Assembly: GCF_022230925.1 (NCBI RefSeq)
Contig: NZ_JAKKFH010000018.1
Coordinates: 62,001-126,000, forward strand
Reading direction: 5' to 3'
Source of the DNA: Micromonospora alfalfae
GTDB lineage: Bacteria > Actinomycetota > Actinomycetes > Mycobacteriales > Micromonosporaceae
Length of the DNA: 64,000 nucleotides
Shown: positions 8,335 to 16,591 of the stretch, in pieces
Layout of the letters: each line of letters starts with the position of its first letter
Position numbering within the stretch: the first letter of the stretch is position 1
Notes under the pieces: generated by a model
The model's input: only the letters and a program-made list of their open reading frames with translations
Told to the model about the DNA's origin: nothing
Database searches by the model: none
Made by a program: the position numbers and the translations under genes

Positions 8335-9221
8335 GCTGCCACCCCCCACTCGCTGTGACTGGTCTGCGTGGTGCCGTCGGCCAGGTAGGCCAGCACGACG
8401 TCCTCCAGGCTGACCTCGCGGACCGTCCAGGCCGGATCGGTGACCGGGCCGTCGGTGCGGACGAGCAACGTGGACTGACGGTCGGTGTGGCTGGCCCGGA
8501 TCACTGCGGCGACGCCCCCGATGACGCCGCCGTCGTGTCGTGGCCCGACTAGCTGCCGGTGCTCGGCGACCAGGTCGTCGACCGTGCCGGTGAGCTGCAC
8601 CTGGGAGGCGTTCAGCACGATCAGGTAGTCACAGACCCGTTCCAGGTCGGCCAGTAGGTGCGAGGAGAGCAGGACGGTGGTGCCCGACTCCGCGACGCTG
8701 CCCATCAGCGACTGGAGGAACTCCCGTCGAGCCAGCGGGTCGAGGCTGGCGACCGGCTCGTCGAGCAGCAGCAGCCGCGGCTGCTTCGCCAGCGCCAGAG
8801 CCAGCGCGACCTGGGCCCGTTGCCCACCGGAGAGCTTGCCGACCGGCTTGTCCGGTGGAATGCCGAGCTGCGCCAGCCGTTGGCGGGCCAACGCCGCGTC
8901 CCACCGCTTGTTCAGCTTGCCGCCCGCGATGACCAGCTCGGCCGCGGTGAAGTCCCGATACAGGGGGGTGTCCTGGGCGACGAAACCGATGTCGGCCAGG
9001 CCCTCCGTGTCGCCGTACGGGGACCGGCCGAACACCCGGACCGTGCCGGCGTCGGGCTTGAGCAGCCCGACGGCCAGGTGCAGCAGCGTGCTCTTGCCCG
9101 CGCCGTTCGGCCCGACCAGCGCGGCGATCCGGCCGGCCGGCAGATGCAGTGAGCAGTCCCGCAATGCCCAGGTGCTGCCGTACCGCTTGCCGAGCCGGTC
9201 TGCTTCCAAGACCATGTCCAT
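8331..9221 (-). CDS. ABC exporter ATP-binding protein of YtrB type
   Basis: 296 residues. Walker A LVGPNGAGKSTLL near residue 37, Q-loop FVAQDTPLYRD, signature KLSGGQRAQVALALALAKQ near 133, Walker B LLLLDEPVASLDP, H-loop LLSSHLLADLERV. Start ATG at 9221 is preferred to an ATG at 9245 because GAGAGGA lies six bases before it. It is the middle gene of an operon with a GntR repressor before and an ABC-2 permease after it; the stop overlaps the permease start. The order repressor, ATPase, permease is that of YtrA-type systems induced by envelope stress. Confidence 0.92.
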   Translation of the reverse strand: MDMVLEADRLGKRYGSTWALRDCSLHLPAGRIAALVGPNGAGKSTLLHLAVGLLKPDAGTVRVFGRSPYGDTEGLADIGFVAQDTPLYRDFTAAELVIAGGKLNKRWDAALARQRLAQLGIPPDKPVGKLSGGQRAQVALALALAKQPRLLLLDEPVASLDPLARREFLQSLMGSVAESGTTVLLSSHLLADLERVCDYLIVLNASQVQLTGTVDDLVAEHRQLVGPRHDGGVIGGVAAVIRASHTDRQSTLLVRTDGPVTDPAWTVREVSLEDVVLAYLADGTTQTSHSEWGVAA

Positions 9222-9306
9222 CCCTTGTCCTCTCGTTCCGTTCACGCCACTGCTTCGCGGTCGCGCGAGCGCTTGCGGTGCCTCATGGTTCGTTCGGTCT
9301 CCTCGC

Positions 9307-9714
9307 TCACGCGGGCTCCTTCTGCGGGGCGTCGTCGGCGAGGGTGGCGCGCAGCGTCGTCTCGACCAGGGCGATGACGTCCTCTGCGGTGAGGCCGGCC
9401 GCTTGCGCCCGGTGCAGCCAGGCGACCAGGTCGTCGCGCAACTCGGCCTGGTTGGGCAGGGACGCGCTGGCCAGGGTGCGTTGGACGAACGTGCCCACCC
9501 CGGGTCGGCCGCCGACCAGACCCTCGATCTCCAACTCCCGGTACGCCTTCAGCACCGTGTTCGGGTTGATCGCCAGGGATTGCGCGACGTCCCGGACCTT
9601 CGGCAACTGGTCGCCCGGTGTCAGCAGGCCAACCCGTAGCGCCTGTTTCACCTGCTGCACGAGCTGCATGTAGGTGTTCACCTTCGACCGGCTGTCCAGT
9701 ACGAACTCGATCAC
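9307..9714 (-). CDS. GntR-family repressor, YtrA subfamily
   Basis: 135 residues. Residues about 10-80 are the winged helix (YMQLVQQVKQALRVGLL then LPKVRDVAQSLAINPNTVLK and YRELEIEGLVGGRPGVGTFV); the short C-terminal tail of about 55 residues, too small for an effector domain, is diagnostic of the YtrA subfamily that dimerises through helices. Start GTG at 9714 is chosen from homology (VIEFVLDSRS) with AAGGA about 11 bases before it; upstream ATGs at 9780 and 9768 would translate the operator. It heads an operon with an ABC exporter and most likely represses it through the palindrome at 9735-9752. Confidence 0.88.
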   Translation of the reverse strand: MIEFVLDSRSKVNTYMQLVQQVKQALRVGLLTPGDQLPKVRDVAQSLAINPNTVLKAYRELEIEGLVGGRPGVGTFVQRTLASASLPNQAELRDDLVAWLHRAQAAGLTAEDVIALVETTLRATLADDAPQKEPA

Positions 9715-9734
9715 TCCCGATGATCCTTCCTGTT

Positions 9735-9752
9735 GTCCTACGACAGTAGGAC
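9735..9752 (-). promoter_or_regulatory. Probable autoregulatory operator of the GntR gene
   Basis: GTCCTACGACAGTAGGAC is a perfect palindrome of six-base arms (GTCCTA/TAGGAC) around six bases. It lies 21 bases before the repressor start and overlaps the likely promoter (TATTAGT just upstream on the minus strand), the usual position for YtrA-type repressors. Confidence 0.7.
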
Positions 9753-9981
9753 TAATAGACAGCTTCATCCGGTGACCCACCGGCTGTCAAGCCCGGCGCG
9801 GCAGGTCCTGTTCGGGCACGGCGCGTCTCGTTCGGCGCGCCGCGTGCTGGCCGGCGGCGCATCGGGTCCCGCCCGGCGCGCCGGTGCCGACCCGGTGGCA
9901 CCGGCAGGCCACCGGTTGGCCCCCAAGGGTCAACCGGCGGGGAAGGGACCGGCAGCGATCCGCGTGGACGGGAGGTGTTCG

Positions 9982-11250
9982 ATGGTCACCAACGAACTGA
10001 CGACGTCGAGGGCGACTCCACTACAGGCCGCTCGCGCCCGGGGCCGCGTACGCGGACGGTTGATCCTGCTCGGCCCGGCGTTCGTCGCCGCCGTCGCGTA
10101 CGTCGACCCCGGCAACTTCGCCACCAATTCCGCCGCCGGCGCCCGCTACGGCTACCTGCTGGTCTGGGTTGTGGTGGTGGCCAACCTGATGGCGATGCTG
10201 GTGCAGACGCTCACCGCGAAGCTGGGTCTGGCCACCGGGCGCAGCCTGCCCGAGCTGTGTCGGGAACGCCTGCCCCGGCGGGTGAACCGGGTGATGTGGG
10301 TACAGGCCGAGCTTGTCGCCATGGCCACCGACCTGGCCGAGGTGATCGGTGGCGCGGTCGCCCTGTACCTGCTCTTCGGCATCCCCCTGCTACCCGGCGG
10401 GATCATCATCGGCACTGCCGCGTTCGCCGTGCTCGCCCTGCGCTCGCGCGGGTACCGCGCCTTCGAGGTCGCCATCGCCGTCCTGCTCGGAGTGATCGTG
10501 CTGGCCTTCGCCGCCAACCTGCTCGCCTCCGGCTCCGATCCCGGCTCGGCCATGGCCGGCATGGTGCCGCGCCTACAGGGCACGGACAGCGTGCTGTTGG
10601 CCGCCGGCATCCTCGGCGCGACAGTCATGCCGCACGTCATCTACGTGCACTCTGCGCTCACCCGCGACCGCATCCCCGCCGCCGACGACGCCGAGCGTCG
10701 GATCCTGTTCCGCGGCCAGCGCACCGACGTGCTGCTCGCCCTGAGCGCCGCCGGCGCGGTCAACCTCGCCATGCTGCTGATCGCCGCAGCCAGCTTCCGG
10801 GGCGGCGGCCCGGGTGGCGCGGACAGCCTGGAGGGGGTGCACGCCGGGCTCGGCCAGACCATCGGGACCGCCGCCGCGTTCGGGTTCGCCGTCGCGCTGC
10901 TGGTCTCGGGGCTCGCCTCCACCAGCGTCGGCACCTACGCCGGAGAGGTAATCATGCAGGGCTTCCTGCGTCGGCGGGTGCCGCTGCTGCTGCGTCGGCT
11001 GGTCACTCTGCTGCCCGCGTTGGCCGTGCTCGCCATCGGCCTCGACCCGACCCGGGCGCTTGTGCTGTCCCAGGTCATCCTCAGCTTCGGCATTCCGTTC
11101 GCGCTGATCCCGGTGGTCGCCTTCACCCGCCGACGCGACCTGATGGGAAACCTGGTCAACCATCCGCTCACCACCGCCGCCGCGTCCCTGGTGGCCGTGC
11201 TGGTGGTCGCGCTCAACGCGTTCCTCCTCTGGCAGGTCGTCGCCGGCTGA
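9982..11250 (+). CDS. mntH: Nramp-family divalent metal (Mn2+/Fe2+) transporter
   Basis: 422 residues with about eleven membrane segments. The Nramp metal-site motif DPGNFATN is at residues 42-49 (helix 1) and the matching helix 6 motif MPHVIYVHSAL near residue 217; Asp and Asn of the first and Met-Pro-His of the second coordinate the metal in known structures. Start ATG at 9982 follows GGAGGTG. Proton-coupled import of manganese or iron at the cytoplasmic membrane is inferred from the family. No MntR/DtxR-type regulator is adjacent. A tandem repeat starts directly at the stop codon and a long hairpin lies about 120 bases further on. Confidence 0.93.
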   Translation: MVTNELTTSRATPLQAARARGRVRGRLILLGPAFVAAVAYVDPGNFATNSAAGARYGYLLVWVVVVANLMAMLVQTLTAKLGLATGRSLPELCRERLPRRVNRVMWVQAELVAMATDLAEVIGGAVALYLLFGIPLLPGGIIIGTAAFAVLALRSRGYRAFEVAIAVLLGVIVLAFAANLLASGSDPGSAMAGMVPRLQGTDSVLLAAGILGATVMPHVIYVHSALTRDRIPAADDAERRILFRGQRTDVLLALSAAGAVNLAMLLIAAASFRGGGPGGADSLEGVHAGLGQTIGTAAAFGFAVALLVSGLASTSVGTYAGEVIMQGFLRRRVPLLLRRLVTLLPALAVLAIGLDPTRALVLSQVILSFGIPFALIPVVAFTRRRDLMGNLVNHPLTTAAASLVAVLVVALNAFLLWQVVAG

Positions 11251-11328
11251 GCCGGCTGGTCAGTGTCGCCGGTTGAGCCGGCTGGTCAGTGTCGCCGGTT
11301 GAGCCGGCTGGTCAGTGTCGCCGGTTGA
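11251..11328 (+). repeat. Three perfect 26-base tandem repeats after the Nramp gene
   Basis: Units at 11251-11276, 11277-11302 and 11303-11328 are identical, each starting GCCGGCTGGTCAGTG and ending GTCGCCGGTTGA. The last 12 bases of the Nramp gene (GTCGCCGGCTGA) match the end of the unit in 11 of 12 positions, so the array seems to have grown from the gene's own 3' end. Confidence 0.95.
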
Positions 11329-11366
11329 GCCGGTCTGGCTGCCTGGGCACGGACACCCCTACGAGC

Positions 11367-11406
11367 GTGATGCCTGTGAGTCATCGTTATGACTCACAGG
11401 CATCAC
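11367..11406. terminator. Perfect 18-base-pair hairpin, bidirectional terminator or palindromic repeat
   Basis: Left arm GTGATGCCTGTGAGTCAT at 11367-11384, loop CGTT, exact complementary arm at 11389-11406. It lies between the Nramp gene and a convergent small gene and can terminate both. The arms are less GC-rich than the surroundings, which is unusual for a simple terminator here. Confidence 0.85.
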
Positions 11407-11525
11407 CCGTGAAAGACCATGTCGGGCCCGGACCCCGTGTGGGTGGCCGGGCCCGTACTGAGGCCCGCACCGCCTTGGCGGCCGTAGCCGGCGGGGTGGC
11501 CCGGGTCGGCCTGGAGCGGGTGTGA

Positions 11526-11798
11526 TCAGGTGCGACGTCCTTCGTCGCGGGCCGGGATCTCCTGGCGCTGTTCGAGGGCGTCCGCCGGGTTGGCGTCGGC
11601 CGGCAGCGATGTCACCTCCTCGAGCGTGCCCGCCGGGAAGGCGCCCTGCTCGGCCAGGTCGGCCTCGGCCGCCTCCGGGTCCACATCACCCGACACCCGG
11701 TCCGGCGGTCCGACGTCGAACGCGTCCTGCCGTTGTTCCAGGGCATCCGCCTCCGGCGGAGGGAACGTTCCGCCCTGTTCGTCCCGGTACGTGCTCAT
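11526..11798 (-). CDS. Small acidic protein with EQRQ repeats, unknown function
   Basis: 90 residues, strongly acidic and probably unstructured. The sequence ADALEQRQ occurs twice (about residues 17-24 and 72-79) with a degenerate copy ADLAEQGA near 47-54. Start ATG at 11798 follows GGAGGCTCCG, a good ribosome site; longer versions lack one. No membrane segment or signal is seen. Similar short actinobacterial proteins with EQRQ motifs exist to my recollection but have no assigned role. It is alone, convergent with the Nramp gene. Confidence 0.7.
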   Translation of the reverse strand: MSTYRDEQGGTFPPPEADALEQRQDAFDVGPPDRVSGDVDPEAAEADLAEQGAFPAGTLEEVTSLPADANPADALEQRQEIPARDEGRRT

Positions 11799-11888
11799 CG
11801 GAGCCTCCCACCCGGCGGGTGTCGACATGCCGCCGGGCCGCTGCCTACCCGCCAGCGACGCACTCACGCCGCCCCGCTGCTCTGATCG

Positions 11889-14207
11889 TCATGTCGCCGG
11901 CGGCAGGGCGCGACGGCAGTGGCCCGCTGCCGGATTCCGCACCGTGGTGGGTGCCCCCAGGTCGACAGGGGTCGGGCCGACCGAGCAGGTCAACGCGCTT
12001 ACCTCGCCGCCAGCGAGGATGGGTGCCGATGCGGTGCCGGTCAGCGCCAGCGGCCCGGCCACCCGGGACCCCACCATCGTGACGTGGTCGCTGGTGGCGG
12101 TCAGCGTCACCGCGCCGCGTACCTCGGTGTTCAGCACCTCGACGGCAGTGGCGCGGGACGCCGTCAGGTCTCCGGCGATCGAGGAGCCCTGGGCGACCAG
12201 TGCGGCGCCGGGCGCGACGGTGACCGGGCCGGTCACGGTGGCCGCGCGCAGGCAGGTGACACCGGCGGCGACGGTCAGCGGGCCGGCGTGCCGGCCGGTG
12301 ACCACTGTGGTGCAGGCCGGTGGTGGCGGGATCAGCGTGGCCACGAACGCGCGGGCCGGCCCGACGTTGCCGACGGCGTCGATGCCCCGGTACTCGACGC
12401 GGTGCCGGCCGTACCCGGGAGACCGCTCGGCGAACGGGGACACTGACAGGCCGCCCGAGCCGAGGTTGCCGTAGACCAAACCGTCCACGTCGGTGCCCGT
12501 GGCGGTGAACAGGAACGGGGACCGGGCGTCGGTGGGCCAGCCGTAGTAGTTGTGCCATCCGTCGCCGTCGAGCCGGAACTCCGAGGTGACCTGGCCGGTG
12601 CCGTCGTCGGTGCCGGTCAACCCCATGGTGAACGGGCCGTTGTACACGTACTCGGTGGGTCGGCCGGGCGGGGTCGTGGTGAGCAGTGGCTCGGAGAGGG
12701 CGTACGCCACGTCGGGCCGCGTCGCGTCGACCGTCCAGGTGCGGGTCACCGCCCTTCCGGTGCCCGGCTCGCTGACGCGGGCGGTCAGCCGGTGGGTGCC
12801 CCGCGACAGGCGCAGGGCGCTCAGGTCCACGTCCCGGTCGGTGCCGGTGTCAGCCACCGGTCGGCCATCGAGCGTCCAGCGCACGCGTGGCGCCCGATCG
12901 GTGGGCTGGCTGGTCCGCACGTACACCACGTCGTGCGCGCCGACCGGCCGGTCGGTCGCTGTGGACGCGGTGATCGCCAGCGGCGACTCCACCGCCGGGG
13001 TACGCACCGCGGTGTCCACGGTCCAGGAGCGGGTCTGGGTCAGCGCCGGTGAACTGCGGACCGCCGGGTCGCGGACGAAGTCCGTCGGGTCGGTCACCGT
13101 GGCGGTCACCGTGTGCCGGCCGGGGGAGAGCCGTAGTTTCCGCAGGTCAAGATGGCGGGCGTTGTCGGTACGCGGCACCGCTCTGCCGTCCACCGACCAC
13201 GTCACGGTCAGCGCGTGGCTCACCGGGTGCAGGGTGTCCACCCAGAGCAGCCGGTCCGCGCCGACCACCTGATCGGTGGCCGTGCCGCCCTGCACGATGC
13301 CGACCCGGGCGGCGATCCGTTCGGTCATCCGCTCCCGGCCGACCTGGTCGAAGTAGAAGCCCAGCGACTTCATCATCGAGTGCCGGCTCGGCCGCCACAC
13401 CCCACGCTGGAGGTACAGGCCGCCCTCGTAGCGGCCTATCGTTCCGCCCGCCTCGCTCGGCTCACCCAGCCAGCGCCACCACTTGGCCCGGGTGTCGCGC
13501 ATCTGCCGCTCGGTCAGCACCGTGTGGTGCACCGAGTCCGGTTCCGGCCCGCTGTAGGTGTCGCCCGGCACCCCACGGCCGTAGTAGTCGTACTCGTCCT
13601 GCAAGCCACCGAGTGAGTGCCCCAGCTCGTGCGGGCTGATCAGCGCGGAGAGCGCGTTGCCACCGGAGGCGGTGGCGTTGCTGCCGCCGGCCCCACCGTA
13701 GGTGCCGCTGTTGGCGAGCGCGATCAGCTGGCGGTTACCGGGGTTGGTGCCGACGGCCAGGTCGGCGTACGCGTTGGCGGCGGTGCCGTCGACAGTGAGC
13801 AGGCGTTGCACGCTCGCCGGGTTGCAACCACCCCAGAAGCCCATGCCCAGCGCGGTGTCGCGCCGCGGGGCGGACAGGCCAGGGTCACAGTCCACCCCGG
13901 ACTCCGCCGAGACGATCTCGACGGCGTAGACGTTGAAGTAGCTGCGGTAGGACTTGAACGGCTCGATCGTCCACAGGGTGTTGAGGTGACGGTCCACGTG
14001 TGCTCGGAAGGTGGGCAGGTCGGCCGCTGTGTAACCGTCGCCCAGCAGCACCAGGTTGAACCGCGTCGCCGGGTCGCCGGTGACCTGGATCGGCACCACG
14101 GTGGCCTCGGCCACCGGGACGGCGGCCGGTGTGGCGGCGGCCGGTGTGCCGACCGCCAGCCCCGCCGCGACGAGCGCCGCGACACACAATCCCGGTCTGA
14201 TCCGCAC
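11889..14207 (-). CDS. Secreted M64-family metallopeptidase with Ig-like repeats and C-terminal beta-helix-like region
   Basis: 772 residues. Signal peptide at 1-25 (LCVAALVAAGLAVGTPAAA). The M64 (IgA peptidase) domain covers about 36-330: LVLLGDGYT at 53-60 and zinc motif HELGHSLGGLQDEY at 193-206, in which His193 and His197 bind zinc, Glu194 is catalytic and Asp/Glu follow. Two repeats with TVTWSVDGRAV and RVRWTLDGRPV (about 390-560) resemble Ig-like modules in these proteins. The last 150 residues carry repeated V-T-G-P-V-T/A-L-T steps like a short right-handed beta helix. Start GTG at 14207 follows GGAAGGGG. It would act outside the cell on proteins; substrate unknown. Confidence 0.87.
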   Translation of the reverse strand: MRIRPGLCVAALVAAGLAVGTPAAATPAAVPVAEATVVPIQVTGDPATRFNLVLLGDGYTAADLPTFRAHVDRHLNTLWTIEPFKSYRSYFNVYAVEIVSAESGVDCDPGLSAPRRDTALGMGFWGGCNPASVQRLLTVDGTAANAYADLAVGTNPGNRQLIALANSGTYGGAGGSNATASGGNALSALISPHELGHSLGGLQDEYDYYGRGVPGDTYSGPEPDSVHHTVLTERQMRDTRAKWWRWLGEPSEAGGTIGRYEGGLYLQRGVWRPSRHSMMKSLGFYFDQVGRERMTERIAARVGIVQGGTATDQVVGADRLLWVDTLHPVSHALTVTWSVDGRAVPRTDNARHLDLRKLRLSPGRHTVTATVTDPTDFVRDPAVRSSPALTQTRSWTVDTAVRTPAVESPLAITASTATDRPVGAHDVVYVRTSQPTDRAPRVRWTLDGRPVADTGTDRDVDLSALRLSRGTHRLTARVSEPGTGRAVTRTWTVDATRPDVAYALSEPLLTTTPPGRPTEYVYNGPFTMGLTGTDDGTGQVTSEFRLDGDGWHNYYGWPTDARSPFLFTATGTDVDGLVYGNLGSGGLSVSPFAERSPGYGRHRVEYRGIDAVGNVGPARAFVATLIPPPPACTTVVTGRHAGPLTVAAGVTCLRAATVTGPVTVAPGAALVAQGSSIAGDLTASRATAVEVLNTEVRGAVTLTATSDHVTMVGSRVAGPLALTGTASAPILAGGEVSALTCSVGPTPVDLGAPTTVRNPAAGHCRRALPPAT

Positions 14208-14338
14208 CCTGTGCCCCTTCCATGGCCGGTCGGCCCGGCGGTGCCGGGGCCCGGCAGGGGCGCCGTCGTCCGGGCCTGCCGCGACAGTGGACATCTCGGA
14301 CCGTACCGGTCTGCGCACCGACTGGTAACCCTCGGCGG

Positions 14339-15304
14339 TCAGTCGGCGGTCGCCTCGGGCGCGCTGTTCCGGCGGGTACCGGCGGCCAGTCCCAGCGCCA
14401 TCAGCACGCACACCGCGCCGACCAGGAAGAGCAGCGAGGCGGCCGGCTGGCCCAGCCACTCCCAGTACGGGTGCCAGGCCGGGTGCGGCTCGCCGAGGTG
14501 GTGGTGCAGCCACTGCGGTGCGGCCAGCAACACCGGCAGCCACCACAGCACAGTGGCCACACCGATCAGGCCGTTCACAGTGCCGCGGCTACGGCGTCCC
14601 TCGGTGCGTCGGCTGGCCCAGCCGAAGACCAGCCAGCCGGCCACCGCGCCCAGCACCGTGCCGAGCATTCCGGCGGGGATCACCAGTGGCGGTGGCGCGC
14701 GGTGCAGCTCGACCGAGAGGTAGCTGGCGTCGACGGCTGTCTGCGAGGAGATCGAGGCGTTCAGGATGGTGTCGCCACGTCGGGCGGTCAACGCGGTGTC
14801 GGTGACCGCCCGTGGGGTGGCGCACACCTTGTCCGCGCAGCTGACCCGGTCGGACACCTGCGGCTCGTACACCCGCCAGCCGGCACCCGTCAGGCGCTCC
14901 CGGGCCACTGAGACGATCTGCTCGGCGGGCACCGGCGGCGCGCCGAGGGCGCCGGCGCCGGTGGCGCTCTCCTGATACTCGCCGCCGTCACCGAACACCA
15001 GGGTCTTGACGGTCCCCAGGCGCAGCGCGTGCCCGTAGACGACGAAGAGCGCCGGTGGGGTGTCGATCTCGCCCAGGTCGTGGCCGGGAAAGACCTCGGT
15101 GAGGATGGCGGCGGCCTCGGCCCGGTCGGGTTGCGGTCGGGACGTCTCCCAGGCGGCCCGGCTGGCCAGTGCGCCGGTGAAGAGGCCGCAGACGACCGCG
15201 GCGAGCGGCACCCACGCGACGGCGGCGCCATCGGCCGGGCGGCCGAGGCGGCGCAGCAGCCGCCGTCCGAACCGGGTGGCCGGCGCGGTGTCGCTCACGG
15301 ACAT
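14339..15304 (-). CDS. Membrane protein of unknown function
   Basis: 321 residues. One membrane segment near residue 35 (AWVPLAAVVCGLFTGALA), an outside domain of about 160 residues containing a Cys pair CADKVCATP, then four membrane segments to the end. Start ATG at 15304 is preferred over the GTG at 15310 because GGAGG lies six bases before it. The outside domain does not resemble anything I can name. It lies 131 bases upstream of the secreted peptidase on the same strand and may share its transcript. Confidence 0.75.
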   Translation of the reverse strand: MSVSDTAPATRFGRRLLRRLGRPADGAAVAWVPLAAVVCGLFTGALASRAAWETSRPQPDRAEAAAILTEVFPGHDLGEIDTPPALFVVYGHALRLGTVKTLVFGDGGEYQESATGAGALGAPPVPAEQIVSVARERLTGAGWRVYEPQVSDRVSCADKVCATPRAVTDTALTARRGDTILNASISSQTAVDASYLSVELHRAPPPLVIPAGMLGTVLGAVAGWLVFGWASRRTEGRRSRGTVNGLIGVATVLWWLPVLLAAPQWLHHHLGEPHPAWHPYWEWLGQPAASLLFLVGAVCVLMALGLAAGTRRNSAPEATAD

Positions 15305-15449
15305 GTCCACCCTCCGGCTTGAAGATCAGGCGGAGCGACAGTACATCGACCAGGGGTTCCGGCGCGTCCCCCCGTTGACCGTCGGCCGTGGCCGGGATCG
15401 GCCAGGATAGGCGGGTGGCCGGTCACGGCCGCGACGAGGAGGGTGGGCG

Positions 15450-16562
15450 ATGCGGGTACGCGGACGGTTGACCTGGGGGCGGCGTGCCCGTGCGGGTGCG
15501 GTGGTGACCGCGTTGCTCGCGGGCCTGGTGCCGCCGGCAGTGGCGCTGGTGCCGGGCGCCGCCACGGCGGGCGCGGCGGCGGGGACGCCGGTCTGCCAGG
15601 TGCGCGACGACCGGCTGCGCGAGATCTCCGGGATGGTCGCCACCGACGACGGGTACGTGGTGATCAACGACGGGGCCGACGACGAGGCCCGCCGCCGGAT
15701 CTTCTTCCTCGACCAGCGCTGCGATGTGGTGCGCACCGTCTCCTTCCCGTCCCGGCCCCGCGACACCGAGGACCTGGCCATCGGCCGGGACGGCACCGTC
15801 TGGGTCGCCGACATCGGTGACAACGACCGCTCCCGACCGACTGTCGGGGTGTGGCGGCTCACGCCAGGGGCGAAGCAGCCGGTGCTGCACCGGATGACCT
15901 ACCCGGACCGTCCGCACGACGCCGAGGCGCTGCTGCTCGACGCGTCCGGTCGGCCGCTGATCGTCACCAAGGGCGGCAGTGGCACTGTCTTCCTGTACGC
16001 GCCGGCGACAGCGCTACGGCCGGACGCGACGACGCCGCTGACCGCGCTCGGCCAGGTGACAGTGCCCTCGACCACTACCAGCAACCCGTTCTCGTTCCTG
16101 GGGCGCGGCGTGATCACTGGCGCGGCGACCGCGCCGGACGGACGGCGGGTGGTGCTGCGCAGCTACGCCGACGCCTTCGAGTACGACGTGCCCGACGGCG
16201 ACGTGGTCCGGGCGTTGACCACCGGCACGCCGCGGATCACCCCCTTGCCGGACGAGCCGCAGGGCGAGTCGATCACCTACAGTCGCGACGGTCGTTCGTT
16301 GCTCACCGTCTCCGAGTCCGCCGGTCAATCAGCCGGCACCCGTTCGACGATCCTGCGCTACCCGGCCACTGCCAGCACTGTCACCGCCGCGCCCGCCACG
16401 GAGTCCGTCGACCCGGTGTCGCCCACTGCGGTCCGTCCGGCCGCCGGACAGGTCGGCGGAGGGAGCGGTCGGACCTGGCCGTTGGCCCTCGGCGCGGGAA
16501 CACTGCTGGTCCTGCTCGGGTTGGCAGGCGCGCTGCGGTGGCGGCACACCGCGCGCCGGTGA
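15450..16562 (+). CDS. Secreted, C-terminally anchored beta-propeller-like protein
   Basis: 370 residues. Signal peptide 1-43 ending AATAGAAAG. The body (50-305) shows repeated blades such as LREISGMVATDDGYVVINDG, TEDLAIGRDGTVWVADIGDN and AEALLLDASGRPLIVTKG, typical of SMP-30/NHL-like propellers on the cell surface. A Ser/Gly-rich stretch leads to a C-terminal membrane helix WPLALGAGTLLVLLGLAGAL followed by RWRHTARR, which anchors it in the membrane with the propeller outside. Start ATG at 15450 follows GAGGAGGG. Function unknown; family members are annotated as hypothetical or esterase-like. Confidence 0.82.
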   Translation: MRVRGRLTWGRRARAGAVVTALLAGLVPPAVALVPGAATAGAAAGTPVCQVRDDRLREISGMVATDDGYVVINDGADDEARRRIFFLDQRCDVVRTVSFPSRPRDTEDLAIGRDGTVWVADIGDNDRSRPTVGVWRLTPGAKQPVLHRMTYPDRPHDAEALLLDASGRPLIVTKGGSGTVFLYAPATALRPDATTPLTALGQVTVPSTTTSNPFSFLGRGVITGAATAPDGRRVVLRSYADAFEYDVPDGDVVRALTTGTPRITPLPDEPQGESITYSRDGRSLLTVSESAGQSAGTRSTILRYPATASTVTAAPATESVDPVSPTAVRPAAGQVGGGSGRTWPLALGAGTLLVLLGLAGALRWRHTARR

Positions 16563-16591
16563 GCGGGCCGGGCCTGCGGCAGGATGGGGGG

